Part shown: positions 41,172-51,064 of the stretch, piece by piece | Layout: every line of letters starts with the position of its first letter | Position numbering within the stretch: position 1 is the stretch's first letter | Origin: Actinomyces bovis | GTDB lineage: Bacteria > Actinomycetota > Actinomycetes > Actinomycetales > Actinomycetaceae | Direction: 5' to 3' | DNA: 64,000 nt | NCBI RefSeq assembly: GCF_900444995.1 | Contig: NZ_UAPQ01000001.1 | Coordinates: 434,001-498,000 of the forward strand | Notes under the pieces: model-generated | What the model was told of the DNA's origin: nothing | What the model saw: only the letters and a program-made list of their open reading frames with translations | The model's database searches: none | Program-made: the position numbers and the translations under genes

Positions 41172-41278
41172 GTGGACGCTCCATCTTCCGTAGCCAGGCG
41201 TAATTTCATGCTGCTATCCCCATGCTCCCACACCCGCCCCCATAGGGAAAAGCGCCCATGCAATGCGATGATTAGTTC

Positions 41279-41881
41279 ATGACTGATTCTGTCGCCAACA
41301 GCCCCGATGCCAGCACTGACGCCCCCACCCGGCGCGGCACCGCCCAGCCCCAAAGCCGGCAGGAGGCCCTGGCGGGCACCTTAGTGGAGATCGAGGCACA
41401 TATTGACCAGCTTGGCTGGGACCGCCCTGTGCTGGTCTTTGCCCTGGCGCGCACGCTGACCATGTTGGAGTCCGACCCTGACGTCGCCAAACTACTGCCA
41501 CAGGAGGCCTGCGAAGAGGCACAGGCCAACCCAGAGGCGCTGACCGCGGTGCTGCAAGAGGAGCTGCCGGTAGCCTCCACCCTGGATGAGTTGCTTGGCC
41601 AACTCACTTGGCCAGAGCATATTGAAGGTGCCGCCATCTGCACTGAGTCCACGGTGGTGCCCGCGGAGGTGGATGCCCAGGCATTGGCCATCACTGACCC
41701 GCAGGAGCGCCAGGACTTCTTGGCCGCCCACCAGGAGCGCCAGGATGTGCGGATTTTGGCTGCCGCTATGCGCAGTGGTGAGAACTGGTGCGTGATGCGC
41801 ACACGTGGGCAGAGCCAACTGCTGCAGGGCGAGAACCTGGTGCCTCAACTCGTTGAAGGCTTGCGCGGCACCTTCGCCTAA
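41279..41881 (+). CDS. PPA1309-family protein
   Basis: A 200-residue soluble protein with a disordered Ala/Thr-rich N-terminus (1-27), then HIDQLGWDRPVLVFALARTL and, near the end, ILAAAMRSGENWCVMRTRGQ. This is the pattern of the actinobacterial PPA1309 family, whose role is unknown. The neighbours (UPF0182, DUF2342, PDZ protease) are the ones it usually has. No Shine-Dalgarno precedes the ATG at 41279, so a leaderless message is possible. Confidence 0.82.
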   Translation: MTDSVANSPDASTDAPTRRGTAQPQSRQEALAGTLVEIEAHIDQLGWDRPVLVFALARTLTMLESDPDVAKLLPQEACEEAQANPEALTAVLQEELPVASTLDELLGQLTWPEHIEGAAICTESTVVPAEVDAQALAITDPQERQDFLAAHQERQDVRILAAAMRSGENWCVMRTRGQSQLLQGENLVPQLVEGLRGTFA

Positions 41882-41936
41882 ATGCAGGCAGCAGGCGCTT
41901 CCACCGGCCACTGCGCCGGGTGCTCTGCGCCCCTCG

Positions 41937-43346
41937 TCAGTGTTCCTCGGCGTCGCCTTCGTAACCTAGGGTGCCGTCCAGCAGGGAGGCTAGGTCTGCG
42001 TCCAGCTGGGATTCCCGGTCTTGGGCGGCGCGCCGCAACTCCAGGAAGTCCCCTGGCAGGTCCAGGTCTCTAGGACCAGGGGCGACGTCGGGATGGCTCC
42101 AGAAGGCGTCGCGCTCACTGACGCTAACCTGTGTGCTCAGCAGCCCCCACAGCAGCGTGGCGTCACGGGCACGGCGCGGCCGGAAGGCCAAGCCGATCAG
42201 CCGTGCGAAAACCTGCTCCGCTGGCCCGCCCTGTGCGCGACGGCGTCGCACCATTTCCTGGAGCTGTGGGGCATGCGGCAGCTGGGCCACCACCGCGTGG
42301 AAGGTGACCACCTCCACCCATCCCTCCACCACGGCCAGCAAGGTCTCCAAGCGCGTCAGTGCCGCCTGTTGGGCGGCAGTCTCTTGGGGCGCGAACATGC
42401 CCGAGCGCAGGGCCTGCTGCAGGGCCTGCGGATCGTTGGGGTCCACCTGGGAGACGGCCTCTTCCACAGCGTGGTGGTCAATGCGAATCTCGCGGGCGTA
42501 GGCGTCGACAGCCGCCAGCAGCTGCCCGCGCAGCCAAGGCACATGCGCATACAGGCGCGCCGCAGCCGCCTCGCGCACGGCCAGGTACATGCGTACTTCA
42601 GCTTCAGGCACGTCTAGTCCCTCCGCGAAGGCCTTCACGGAGGCTGACACCAAGGCGGTGCCAGGCTGCTTGCAAAGGGGCAGGCCGACATCGGTGGAGG
42701 AGACCGACTCGGTGGCCAGCTGCCCGATGGCCTGGCCCATTTGGAGAGCAAAAGCAGTCCCGGCCATCATCCGCATCATGGAGCCAATCGCGCCCAGTTG
42801 CATGCTTTGTTCACCCAGCTGTGCGGGCAGCTCATTGATCTGGTTTATGAGGGCCTTGGTCAGGGCTTCCGTGGCGGCGGCAGCTACCGGCGCACACACC
42901 TCCTGCCACACGGGGAGAGTGCGCTCCACCCAGTCGCTACGGCTCCAGGCTTCGCGTAGCCCCGGTGCTGGCAGAAAATCCGTGCAGGAGTCCAGCCACA
43001 GATCCGCCACGATTAGGGCCTGCCGGATCTCCTCCGCCTCAGCCGCCGTAACTGGCAGGTCTCCGCCCGCGCGAGCCTGCTGCAGGGCTAGATCCTTGCC
43101 GATCTTCCAGTTGATGGGCTCCCCAGACTGGGCGGAGAACATTTCCTGGAGCTGTGCACGCATGGCCAGAATCTGGCTGGGGCTCATCTGGGAGAGCTCC
43201 TGCATGCCTCCCATTTGGGTGAGTTGCTCAGCATCCATGCCGGAGGCTCGCAGGGCGGCGACGGCGTCGGCAGCACCCTGCTCACCGAGCATAGAAGCCA
43301 GCAGGCTTTGCAGCTGCTCAAAGGGGTCCTCATTAGTGGGGGCCAC
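41937..43346 (-). CDS. DUF2342 family zinc-dependent metalloprotease-like protein
   Basis: A 469-residue protein of the family annotated as putative hydrolase or zinc-dependent metalloprotease (Rv3195-like). An acidic, Met/Gln-rich N-terminus contains repeats like QMGGMQELSQMSPSQ. The core has MAGTAFALQMGQAIGQLATE, YLAVREAAAARLYAHVPWL and IDHHAVEEAVSQVDPND. I did not locate a textbook HExxH, so the catalytic claim rests on the family. The GTG start at 43346 follows AAGGAGG. It is divergent from the PDZ/Lon protease gene, as in many actinobacteria. Confidence 0.8.
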   Translation of the reverse strand: MAPTNEDPFEQLQSLLASMLGEQGAADAVAALRASGMDAEQLTQMGGMQELSQMSPSQILAMRAQLQEMFSAQSGEPINWKIGKDLALQQARAGGDLPVTAAEAEEIRQALIVADLWLDSCTDFLPAPGLREAWSRSDWVERTLPVWQEVCAPVAAAATEALTKALINQINELPAQLGEQSMQLGAIGSMMRMMAGTAFALQMGQAIGQLATESVSSTDVGLPLCKQPGTALVSASVKAFAEGLDVPEAEVRMYLAVREAAAARLYAHVPWLRGQLLAAVDAYAREIRIDHHAVEEAVSQVDPNDPQALQQALRSGMFAPQETAAQQAALTRLETLLAVVEGWVEVVTFHAVVAQLPHAPQLQEMVRRRRAQGGPAEQVFARLIGLAFRPRRARDATLLWGLLSTQVSVSERDAFWSHPDVAPGPRDLDLPGDFLELRRAAQDRESQLDADLASLLDGTLGYEGDAEEH

Positions 43347-43514
43347 AGCTCCTCCTTAGTGCGGGCCGTTGTGTGGCCCTCGCCCGGGTGCATACCGGAT
43401 TGATATTGCCACGCCAGGCGGTCCGGTTGCAGCGACCTCGCTCTGGGCCAACCGTATGCGCGCTCGGTGAAACAGGGGGTCTACTCCCCTGGGCAGCTCC
43501 CAGGCTCACAGGCC

Positions 43515-44744
43515 ATGATGGCACCTGTGAACCAGCCCGACGACGTCATGCCCCGCAATCCAGCCCAAGTGGACCCCACGCCCCCACTGCCAGCCGCCGC
43601 CCCAGCTGCGGGTTACGAGTTCAGTACAACTGAGCGCGCAAACCAGCGGCGGCAGAATGTGGGCAGGCTTGTGGTGCTCGTGATGGTCTTGGCCCTCGCC
43701 GTGTTTTGGCTGGTGCAACTGCCCCAAGGAAAGGTCATTGAGAGTCCCGGCCCCACCTGGGATGTGCTCTCCCGCACCGAGGGCAGCTCCGAGCAGGCTG
43801 GCACCGACCTAATCACGGTCTCTGGCGCCCCCACCTACGCCACCTCCGGCAAGATGCGCATGACCACCGTATCCGTCAGCGGCTGCCCCGGGCACCCAAT
43901 CACCGCCTTCGACGTCATTGGCGCCTGGTTCTCCTCCGACCAGAAGATCGTGGACCGGGAACAGGTCTGCCCCGCCAAACTCAGCCGCAAGGAAATTGAC
44001 CAGCAGTCTCAGGCCCAGATGACCAGTTCCCAAGATGCTGCCGTGGTGGCGGCACTCATGGAGTCAGGGGCGGCCACCACGATGACTTTGACTATCAAAG
44101 GCGGCGCTTCTGAGCAGACGCAGGGGCTTTTCAAAGACGGCGATGTGCTGCGCGAGATCACCTTGGAGGGCACCACCACCAAGATCACGACCTTCAGCCA
44201 GCTACGTGACCTGCTAGCCAAGACTCCGGTAGGAAGCAAAGCCGTGCTGGGGATCGAGCGAGACGGGCAGCCCAGCACCGTTGAACTAAACACCCAGGCA
44301 CCCCAGGGCTCAGGACGCCAGGGCTCAGTCTTGGGGGTGTTCCTTCACGCCAAGGCCGACTCGGAGGTGGACGCCAAATTCGCGCTACAGGACGTGGGTG
44401 GCCCCAGTGCAGGGATGATGTTTGCGCTGGGGATCGTGGACAAGCTGACCCCTGGCACCATGCTCACAGGCCAGGACGTGGCGGGCACCGGCACCATTGA
44501 TATCTCCGGAAACGTGGGGCCGATTGGCGGCATCGCGCAGAAGATGCGCGGGGCAGCCCGGGACGGAGCCAAGGTCTTCCTGGCACCAGCGGCCAACTGC
44601 AAGGAAGTGGTGGGAGAAGAACCTGAAGGAATGCAGGTGGTGGCCGTCAGCAATCTGCATGAGGCGGTGGAAGCCGTAACGGCAGTGGGCCAGGGGCAGA
44701 CCGCTGGGCTCAAGACCTGCCAGGCCGTGCTGGCACAAGGCTGA
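43515..44744 (+). CDS. Membrane-anchored PDZ/Lon-type (YlbL-like) serine protease
   Basis: A 409-residue protein. After a polar N-terminus comes one transmembrane helix (LVVLVMVLALAVFWLV, about 53-68), then an extracytoplasmic region with a PDZ domain (about 200-270, GLFKDGDVLREI) and a Lon (S16) protease domain. The catalytic Ser lies in VGGPSAGMMFALGIVD and the Lys in PIGGIAQKMRGA. Such proteins process or degrade exported proteins. The start is uncertain: ATG 43515 has only a weak CAGG upstream, and GTG 43467 would add 16 residues. Counterpart of Rv3194c. Confidence 0.86.
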   Translation: MMAPVNQPDDVMPRNPAQVDPTPPLPAAAPAAGYEFSTTERANQRRQNVGRLVVLVMVLALAVFWLVQLPQGKVIESPGPTWDVLSRTEGSSEQAGTDLITVSGAPTYATSGKMRMTTVSVSGCPGHPITAFDVIGAWFSSDQKIVDREQVCPAKLSRKEIDQQSQAQMTSSQDAAVVAALMESGAATTMTLTIKGGASEQTQGLFKDGDVLREITLEGTTTKITTFSQLRDLLAKTPVGSKAVLGIERDGQPSTVELNTQAPQGSGRQGSVLGVFLHAKADSEVDAKFALQDVGGPSAGMMFALGIVDKLTPGTMLTGQDVAGTGTIDISGNVGPIGGIAQKMRGAARDGAKVFLAPAANCKEVVGEEPEGMQVVAVSNLHEAVEAVTAVGQGQTAGLKTCQAVLAQG

Positions 44745-44869
44745 AAGACTGGGTCAGAGCAGCAAACTGAGTTATCCACAGATTTGACTCTCCTCGCCCA
44801 CGGCCTGCCTTAGGCTGCCAGGCTTCTAGTCGTAGGCGCTTTCCCTGAGCCTGCGACAAGGAGGTCATC

Positions 44870-45910
44870 ATGCATCTGCGCGCCGGTGCTCCCGTGCTGT
44901 GGCGGGAGCCGGGAGTTACTCAGATCGGGTCCACGCCGGGACGCGCCGTCGTCTTATCAAATTTGCAGCCCCGCGATCAGCTCCTGTTGGAGCAGCTCTC
45001 CTACAGCGCGAAGCCAATAGACCTTATGGCGATGGCGAGCAGGTTTGGGCTGCCACGTAAGGAAGCGAAGCGTTTGGCGCAGGCGCTCATTTCCGGTGGC
45101 GTCCTAGCGCCAGATCAGGTGCCAACGCCGGTTAACGCGGACGAGGTGTACTGGGACGGCTTGGTCTTTGATGCGCGAGCGCGCAGTCGCCGCCTGGCCC
45201 GCGCCATCGTGGGGGTATTGGGATCAGCAGCCCGCACTCAGGCAAGTCTGCTGCGGTCAGCGGAGCCGCAGCCCCCAATGCTCACGCTAGCGCCGACGGC
45301 TTTGCCGGAGGCCAAGCCCGGCCAGCCGGATCCGCTAGTCCTTTCCCTGGCCTGCCATCTGGCAACCGCTGGTGTGGGCACTGTGCTGGTGCATCGGGAC
45401 CGGGCGACGTCGCAGGCGCTGCGTCAGCGTCACCCGGCACTGGTGCAGCATGCACCCCTGGACACGCGCCCGGATTTAACGGTGAGTTTGTCCATTGGGG
45501 CCACTGATCTGGTACAGGAGCGGCGCCTGTTGCAAGAAGACCTGCCGCATCTCCTGGTCACGGTGCGGGAAACTGGCCTGGAACTGGGGCCGGTGGTGGT
45601 GCCGGGCCAAACGCCGTGTGGCATGTGTTTAGAGCAATGGCGCCAGGAAGCAGACCCGAGCTGGCCTGAGCTCACTTTGCAGCTGCAGGCCTCGCCGCGT
45701 CCCGCAGTCGAATCTTTGTTGGCGGAGCAGGCAGCAGCACTGGCAGCCCGAATGGTGCTGGATGCCTTAACCGGCCGAGGCAAGGCCTGGTGGGGCACGA
45801 GCGTTGAACTAACCGCGGTGGACCCACTGGGGTTGGAGCGGCGCTGGGAACCGCACCCGGACTGCGGTTGCCTGGCCGCCAGCGCCAACCGCCATGCTGG
45901 CGAGGCTTAG
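44870..45910 (+). CDS. Cyclodehydratase/ThiF-like zinc protein (Rv3196-like)
   Basis: A 346-residue protein of the actinobacterial group annotated as bacteriocin biosynthesis cyclodehydratase domain or TOMM leader-binding protein. It has an N-terminal winged-helix-like part (QLLLEQLSYSAKPIDLMAMA), a central Rossmann-like segment and two Cys pairs (PCGMCLEQW and HPDCGCLA) that should bind zinc, as in ThiF/YcaO partner proteins. No YcaO enzyme or precursor peptide gene is nearby, so a natural-product role is not supported here. AAGGAGG lies 5 nt before the ATG. Conserved beside uvrD2. Confidence 0.72.
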   Translation: MHLRAGAPVLWREPGVTQIGSTPGRAVVLSNLQPRDQLLLEQLSYSAKPIDLMAMASRFGLPRKEAKRLAQALISGGVLAPDQVPTPVNADEVYWDGLVFDARARSRRLARAIVGVLGSAARTQASLLRSAEPQPPMLTLAPTALPEAKPGQPDPLVLSLACHLATAGVGTVLVHRDRATSQALRQRHPALVQHAPLDTRPDLTVSLSIGATDLVQERRLLQEDLPHLLVTVRETGLELGPVVVPGQTPCGMCLEQWRQEADPSWPELTLQLQASPRPAVESLLAEQAAALAARMVLDALTGRGKAWWGTSVELTAVDPLGLERRWEPHPDCGCLAASANRHAGEA

Positions 45911-45998
45911 CGTCGGTGCTAACGACTCGCTGACCGTGACAGGGTGCCAACCACAGCCCTAACGAAGCTAAGCGTGGTCTGGCGAACCCTGGCTAGCC

Positions 45999-48068
45999 CT
46001 AGCTCCGCTGGGCGGCAACGATGCCCAGCACTGCCTGCCCGTAGCGCTCCAGCTTCACCCCGCCCACGCCCTTGACCTGGGCGAGTTCTTGGCGGCTGGC
46101 AGGCCGGGTAATGGCGATCTCCCGGAGGGTGACATCCGGGAAAACGGTGTAGGCGGGCAAGCTGGCTTGTGTGGCGGTTTCTTTGCGCCACTCCTTGAGG
46201 GCGCTGAACAGGGCCAAGGTGGCGGCGTCAGCCTCCTCTTGGAAGGCTTGGGCGCGAGCCTTGCGCAGCTGGGAGGGGCTGGGCTCAGGCACTTCCTCCG
46301 GCCAGGTACCGCGCAGGAAGCGAGAAACCTGCCGGCAGGAGCGGCCACCCGGGTTACGGGCGCGCGCATAAGACAAGATGAGGTGGTCACGGGGGCGGGT
46401 AACGCCCACGTACAACAGACGCCGTTCCTCCTCCAGCTCCTCAGTGCTGCGGGCCTGCCGCAGGGGCAGCAACCCATCAGACAGCCCCACAATGATGACC
46501 GCATCCCATTCCAGACCCTTGGCGGTATGCAGCGGGGAGAGAGTCACGGATTCCACCCGGGGCTCGTACTCGTTCTGGGCGCGTTCCAGCAGCTCCCCCA
46601 CAAAGCTCTCCAGGCTCGCCCCTTCCCGGCTGGATTCTTCTTCCGCCAGAGCCACTAGGGCGTCCAGGGAGGCCCAGCGCTCGCGGGCGGCGCCCTCCAC
46701 GGCGGGGGCGGTCTGTGACCAGCCGCAGTGGGTTAGGACGGTTTTGACGTCAGCAAGTAGCTCACCGGTGAGCCGGTCTGCTTCCGTGCGCGGGGCGGCC
46801 CGCAGGAAAGCCATGGCCTGTTTGACTTCCTCGCGGCGGAAAAAGGGCGCCCCACCCCGCACCACGTGACTGATATTCGCTTCGCTCAGGGCCTGTTCCA
46901 GGGCTGGGGACTGGGCATGGGTGCGGTATAGGACGGCGATCTCTGACAGTGGCACCCCGGAGCGCTGCAGTCGCAGGACCTGCTGGGCCACTGCCTCGGC
47001 CTCGGCGACGTCGTCGGCATATTCCAGGAAGCGGGGCGCCGGGCCGGAGGGGCGCTGAGAAACCAGGTGCACGGCCCCCGGTGGCAGCCCACGCGGGCCA
47101 CCGGGGCGAATGGGGGTGGCCAGCACCTGGTTGGCCATGGCCACCACCTGTGGGGTGGAGCGATAGTCGCGGCTAAGGGTCAGGACGCGGGCGCCCGCGT
47201 AACGGTGGGGGAATTCGCGCAGGAAGCGGGGGGTGGCGCCGGTAAAGGAGTAGATGGTTTGGGAGACATCCCCCACCACACATAGCTGACGACGGCGCCC
47301 CAGCCAGACGTCCAGCAGGCGCTGCTGGAGCGGAGAGACATCCTGGTACTCGTCCACCACGAAGTGCTTGTATTGGCCGCGCACCGTCTCCGCAATGTCT
47401 TGGCGGTCCAGCAGGATGCCGATTAGCACCAGCATCGTGTCTTCAAAGTCAAGCACGCCGCGTTCGGACTTAGCTTCCTCATAGGCGGAGAGCAATTGGG
47501 CAATGCGGGCCGGAGGTTGATCGGCCACGCCCACGCGCCCGGCAGCCTGAGCCACCTGTTCATAGTCCTCAGGCAGGGTGAGGGTGACTTTGGCCCATTC
47601 AACCTCCGCGGCCAGGTCACGCAGGGCCGTCTTATCCACGCTGATGCCCAGGCGTTGGGCAGCAGTGGCTACCAGCGGAAACTTGCCGGGGAGCAACTCA
47701 GGGAGATAGCCGCCGACGGCGGTGGGCCAGAAATGACGCAGTTGGCGCAGAGCGGCAGAGTGAAAGGTGCGGGCCTGCACGCCCGGTACCCCCAGGGAGG
47801 CCAGGCGGGAGCGCATCTCCCCGGCGGCCCGTTTGGTGAAAGACAGGGCCAGGATTTGACTGGGCTGATAGGCGCCCACCTGTGCGCCGTAGGCAATGCG
47901 GTAGGTGATGGCACGGGTTTTGCCGGAGCCCGGGCCTGCCAGGACACTGACGGCGCCCTCTAGGTGCTCGGCCACCTGCCGCTGGTCGGCGTCTAGGGCG
48001 TCGAGGAGTTCCTCGGGGCCGGGGGCGCGGCGGCCGGGCTTGGCGGCGGGGGCGGGTCTGGCTGGCAT
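45999..48068 (-). CDS. uvrD2: ATP-dependent DNA helicase UvrD2
   Basis: A 689-residue SF1A helicase. Walker A is LAGPGSGKTRAI (43-54), with SFTKRAAGEM, VVDEYQDVSPLQ, GDVSQTIYSFTGA, LHTAKGLEWDAV and VGVTRPRDHL. The C-terminal 80 residues form an HRDC domain (ATQASLPAYTVFPDVTLREI, spanning about 610-630, through GVGGVKLERYGQAVLG). That layout and the neighbours identify UvrD2 (Rv3198c). It unwinds DNA 3' to 5' in repair. I place the start at ATG 48068. A GTG at 48128 in frame would add 20 residues; neither has a clear Shine-Dalgarno. Confidence 0.88.
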   Translation of the reverse strand: MPARPAPAAKPGRRAPGPEELLDALDADQRQVAEHLEGAVSVLAGPGSGKTRAITYRIAYGAQVGAYQPSQILALSFTKRAAGEMRSRLASLGVPGVQARTFHSAALRQLRHFWPTAVGGYLPELLPGKFPLVATAAQRLGISVDKTALRDLAAEVEWAKVTLTLPEDYEQVAQAAGRVGVADQPPARIAQLLSAYEEAKSERGVLDFEDTMLVLIGILLDRQDIAETVRGQYKHFVVDEYQDVSPLQQRLLDVWLGRRRQLCVVGDVSQTIYSFTGATPRFLREFPHRYAGARVLTLSRDYRSTPQVVAMANQVLATPIRPGGPRGLPPGAVHLVSQRPSGPAPRFLEYADDVAEAEAVAQQVLRLQRSGVPLSEIAVLYRTHAQSPALEQALSEANISHVVRGGAPFFRREEVKQAMAFLRAAPRTEADRLTGELLADVKTVLTHCGWSQTAPAVEGAARERWASLDALVALAEEESSREGASLESFVGELLERAQNEYEPRVESVTLSPLHTAKGLEWDAVIIVGLSDGLLPLRQARSTEELEEERRLLYVGVTRPRDHLILSYARARNPGGRSCRQVSRFLRGTWPEEVPEPSPSQLRKARAQAFQEEADAATLALFSALKEWRKETATQASLPAYTVFPDVTLREIAITRPASRQELAQVKGVGGVKLERYGQAVLGIVAAQRS

Positions 48069-48172
48069 CAGAGCACAGCCTGCCACGGAGCGCTGACACT
48101 GAAGTTGGTTATTGCTTCCGGTCCGCACTCGGGCTGCAGTGAGGTACCTCGACTGCTGCGTTTCTGCGCTTG

Positions 48173-49552
48173 TTAGTGGCAGTGTGGGGCGGCGCCCAGC
48201 CAGTCCTCAATCAGCGCGCGAGCGATTGACGTCGGCCCTGGCAAGCCAATCCGCCCCGCTTGTAGGGCTGCCACCAGTTCGCAGCGGGAGAACCACAGCG
48301 CCTCGGTCACCTCCTGGCCGTCCGGCCTCGGCTGGGTCTCCCCCGCCGCCAGCCGCGCCCGGTAACCAAGCATGAGCGAGCGCGGGAAAGGCCAAGGTTG
48401 GGTGGCAAAAGGTTCCACGCTGGTGACCCGCAGGCCCGTCTCCTCCCAAACCTCCCGGTAAACCGCCTGCTCTGCGCTTTCACCGGCCTCCACAAAGCCA
48501 GCCACAACGGAGTAGCGCCGCGCCGACCAGGTGGCGCCGTGGACCAGCAGGAGGCGGTCGGCGACGTCGGTGACGGCCATGATGACGGCAGGATCGGTGC
48601 GCGGGAAGTGGAGGCCACCGCAGGCCTGGCAGGCCCGGGCCCAACCAGCCTGGACCGGGACGAGTTTGCCGCCACAGGCGGGGCAGAAGCTGGTGCGGGC
48701 ATGCCAAGTGGCTAGGGCTGTGGCAGGGGTGGCGAGCCCAGCGTCGTGAGCATCTAATTCAGCCCCAATGGCGCGCAGGGCCGTCAGCGGGTAGCGGGCC
48801 AGCAGTTTCAGCAGCCCTGCATCCTGGAGGGCGGCCCCCTCGGCGTCTTGTGGCACCGGACTGGCGGGGGTGCCGGGAGTGATGCCCGCAGCCAGGGCGG
48901 TAGCATCGGCGGCGGTTTCTGCCGGAACGACGACGCCGAGCCAGGCAGCTGGCCGCTGACCGGCCTTAGGGCCACAGGGGCCAGGCTCTTGCCCCAGGTA
49001 GATGAGTTGGAGGCGGGAGTCTGCTGGCTTGGGCTCTTGCGCAGCCCGGATCAACTCCTCGCGCAGCGTGGCGGGCAGGTCGGCCACGGTCAGTGTTGCC
49101 AGACGTGGCTCGGCTGCAGAGGCGCCGCCGGGGTGATCGGGCTTAAGCGGCTTGCGGGGGTTAGCTGCGCCGCTGGGAGCGCCCGTCCCGCCGAGGTCGC
49201 CTAGCTCACCGGATCCGCCCGTCCTGCCGGGACCACTTGAGGCAGCAGGCCCCTGGTGCCATACGGCCCGGTCGGCGTCTGTGGGAACAGACGGCGTCAG
49301 GCCGTCGTCGGGCAGCTCCGCAATTCCAGCCTGAGCCGCCAGGGCCACGCGCCCGCGTGCATCCACCAGCAGCACTCGGGTATCGGAATCGGCGGCTAGC
49401 GCAGCGAGCAAACCAGGCTGATCGCGGCGGGTCGCGTCGCGGTCAGTCACATGGCGGGACAGGGATCTGAACCAGCTTGGCGAGGGCGAGGCTGGCCGTA
49501 GCGAAGCTGGGCTCGGCGCCTGCTTGGGTTGTGCATCGGCGGTGCTGCTCAT
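48173..49552 (-). CDS. nudC: NADH pyrophosphatase (NudC-type Nudix hydrolase)
   Basis: Hydrolyses NAD(H) to NMN(H) and AMP, and in known cases removes NAD caps from RNA. The protein is 459 residues, longer than the usual 260-320 because of a Gly/Pro-rich insert at about residues 100-150 in the N-terminal domain. The zinc ribbon has two Cys pairs (FCPACGGK and ACQACGGLH). The Nudix box is GFVEAGESAEQAVYREVWEE, followed by TGL. The NudC-specific signature is QPWPFPRSLM. It follows uvrD2 as in mycobacteria. The ATG at 49552 lacks a good Shine-Dalgarno, so the start is unsure. Confidence 0.9.
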   Translation of the reverse strand: MSSTADAQPKQAPSPASLRPASPSPSWFRSLSRHVTDRDATRRDQPGLLAALAADSDTRVLLVDARGRVALAAQAGIAELPDDGLTPSVPTDADRAVWHQGPAASSGPGRTGGSGELGDLGGTGAPSGAANPRKPLKPDHPGGASAAEPRLATLTVADLPATLREELIRAAQEPKPADSRLQLIYLGQEPGPCGPKAGQRPAAWLGVVVPAETAADATALAAGITPGTPASPVPQDAEGAALQDAGLLKLLARYPLTALRAIGAELDAHDAGLATPATALATWHARTSFCPACGGKLVPVQAGWARACQACGGLHFPRTDPAVIMAVTDVADRLLLVHGATWSARRYSVVAGFVEAGESAEQAVYREVWEETGLRVTSVEPFATQPWPFPRSLMLGYRARLAAGETQPRPDGQEVTEALWFSRCELVAALQAGRIGLPGPTSIARALIEDWLGAAPHCH

Positions 49553-49672
49553 GGCACCACCATGGCACCTTTCCCAGGCCCGATAGCACCAGTGGCCTTA
49601 ACACCGCCGTCGTCACCGGAGAGCTACCAGCAGGCGTGCGGGCCCGCGGGCCGCGTCATTTAGGGTGTCAGC

Positions 49673-50956
49673 ATGCGCACCTACCTTGACCATGCCGCCA
49701 CCAGCCCGGTGCGCCCAGAGGTGGCTGAGCAGCTGACCCAAGACCTGCGCGACGGTCTGCCCGGGGCCAATCCTTCAGCTCTGCACGCGGCGGGCAGGCG
49801 TGCAGGCGCCCTGCTCTCAGAAGCTCGGGCCCGCTTGGCGACGGCGCTAGGCGTGCATCCGCACGAGGTGATTTTCACCAGTGGCGGCACTGAGGCGGCC
49901 ACACTGGTAGTGATTGGGCGGGCGCTCGCGGGCCGCGCGGAGTCGGCAGGGCTAACTAGCCAGGCGAACCACACAAGACCGGAAAACCAAGCGGGCCGAA
50001 GGAAACAGCCGGGCCAGCCGAGACCGTCAAGCCAAGCTAGCCCGCCCGCCCTGGTGGTCTCCCCGATTGAGCACCCGGCGGTGTTAGACAGTGCCCGTGT
50101 AGCCCAGGCTGAGCTGGGGGTGCAACTGCGTCTGCTGGAGGTAGATGCTGATGGCCTGGTGGTGACTACCTCCCTGGAGCAGGCGCTGGCCTCTGGTGGG
50201 GTTGCCTTGGTGAGCCTCATGGCAGCCAACAATGAAACTGGTGTGGTGCAGGACCTGGCGGGTTTGGTCGCTCAGCTGCGGGCGCTCAGCGGGCAGTCCA
50301 CTCCGGGGCGCCCCGGTTATGTGCCGGTGCACTCGGATGTGGTGGCGGCGCTTGGTCGTATGCCGGTGGACTTCCATGGCTGGGGTCTGGATGCGATGAG
50401 CTTGAGCGGCCACAAGCTGGGGGCGCCGGTTGGCATTGGGGCATTGGTGGCACGCCGTGACTTGGTGCTGCGGGCGCCCTCGGGTGGGGGGCGGCAGGAG
50501 CGGGCGCTGCGCTCTGGCACGCAAGATGTGCTGGGGGCGCGGGCGCTGGCGCTGGCGGTGGAATTGGCGCTGGCTGAGCGGCAGGCGGAGAGCGTGCGTT
50601 TGACAGCGCTGCGGGAGCGGCTCATAACAGGCGTGCTGGCGCTGCCTGGTGCTCACGCGACCGTGCGTAAAGCGGTAGCACAGCTGCCCAGCACGGCGCA
50701 TTTTTGGTTTGACGACGCCGATGGTGAGGCTTTGCTCATGGCTTTGGATCTAGCTGGGGTGGATGCCTCGGCCGGATCAGCCTGTCATGCAGGCGTGTCA
50801 CGCCCCAGCCACGTACTGCTGGCGATGGGGCTGGGTGAGGCGGCTGCGCGGGCGACTTTGCGCTGCTCTTTTGGGCCTACGACCTCACTGGCGGATGTGG
50901 AACGGCTATTGGCGATCCTGCCTAGGGCCTTGGAAACTGCGCGCAAGCTGCGTTGA
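49673..50956 (+). CDS. Cysteine desulfurase (IscS/NifS family)
   Basis: A PLP enzyme that moves sulfur from cysteine to acceptor proteins. The 427-residue protein begins MRTYLDHAATSPVRPEV. It has TSGGTEA, NNETGVVQDLAGL, the PLP-lysine motif SLSGHKLGAPVGIGAL and the active-site Cys in GSACHAGVSRPSHVL. An insert of about 30 Gln/Ser/Pro-rich residues (about 95-125) interrupts the usual fold in a surface loop. The mnmA gene follows 108 bp later on the same strand, so this enzyme probably supplies the sulfur for 2-thiouridine. AGGG lies before the ATG. Confidence 0.92.
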   Translation: MRTYLDHAATSPVRPEVAEQLTQDLRDGLPGANPSALHAAGRRAGALLSEARARLATALGVHPHEVIFTSGGTEAATLVVIGRALAGRAESAGLTSQANHTRPENQAGRRKQPGQPRPSSQASPPALVVSPIEHPAVLDSARVAQAELGVQLRLLEVDADGLVVTTSLEQALASGGVALVSLMAANNETGVVQDLAGLVAQLRALSGQSTPGRPGYVPVHSDVVAALGRMPVDFHGWGLDAMSLSGHKLGAPVGIGALVARRDLVLRAPSGGGRQERALRSGTQDVLGARALALAVELALAERQAESVRLTALRERLITGVLALPGAHATVRKAVAQLPSTAHFWFDDADGEALLMALDLAGVDASAGSACHAGVSRPSHVLLAMGLGEAAARATLRCSFGPTTSLADVERLLAILPRALETARKLR

Positions 50957-51064
50957 GCCTGCGGACGCCGGTGGCCTGGCTGTCTGGTTGCCTGGCTGCG
51001 CCGTCGGAGCGCGGATATGTGAAGATGGGACGCTGCACTTTGGTTTAGGCGAAGGGGAGTTGGC

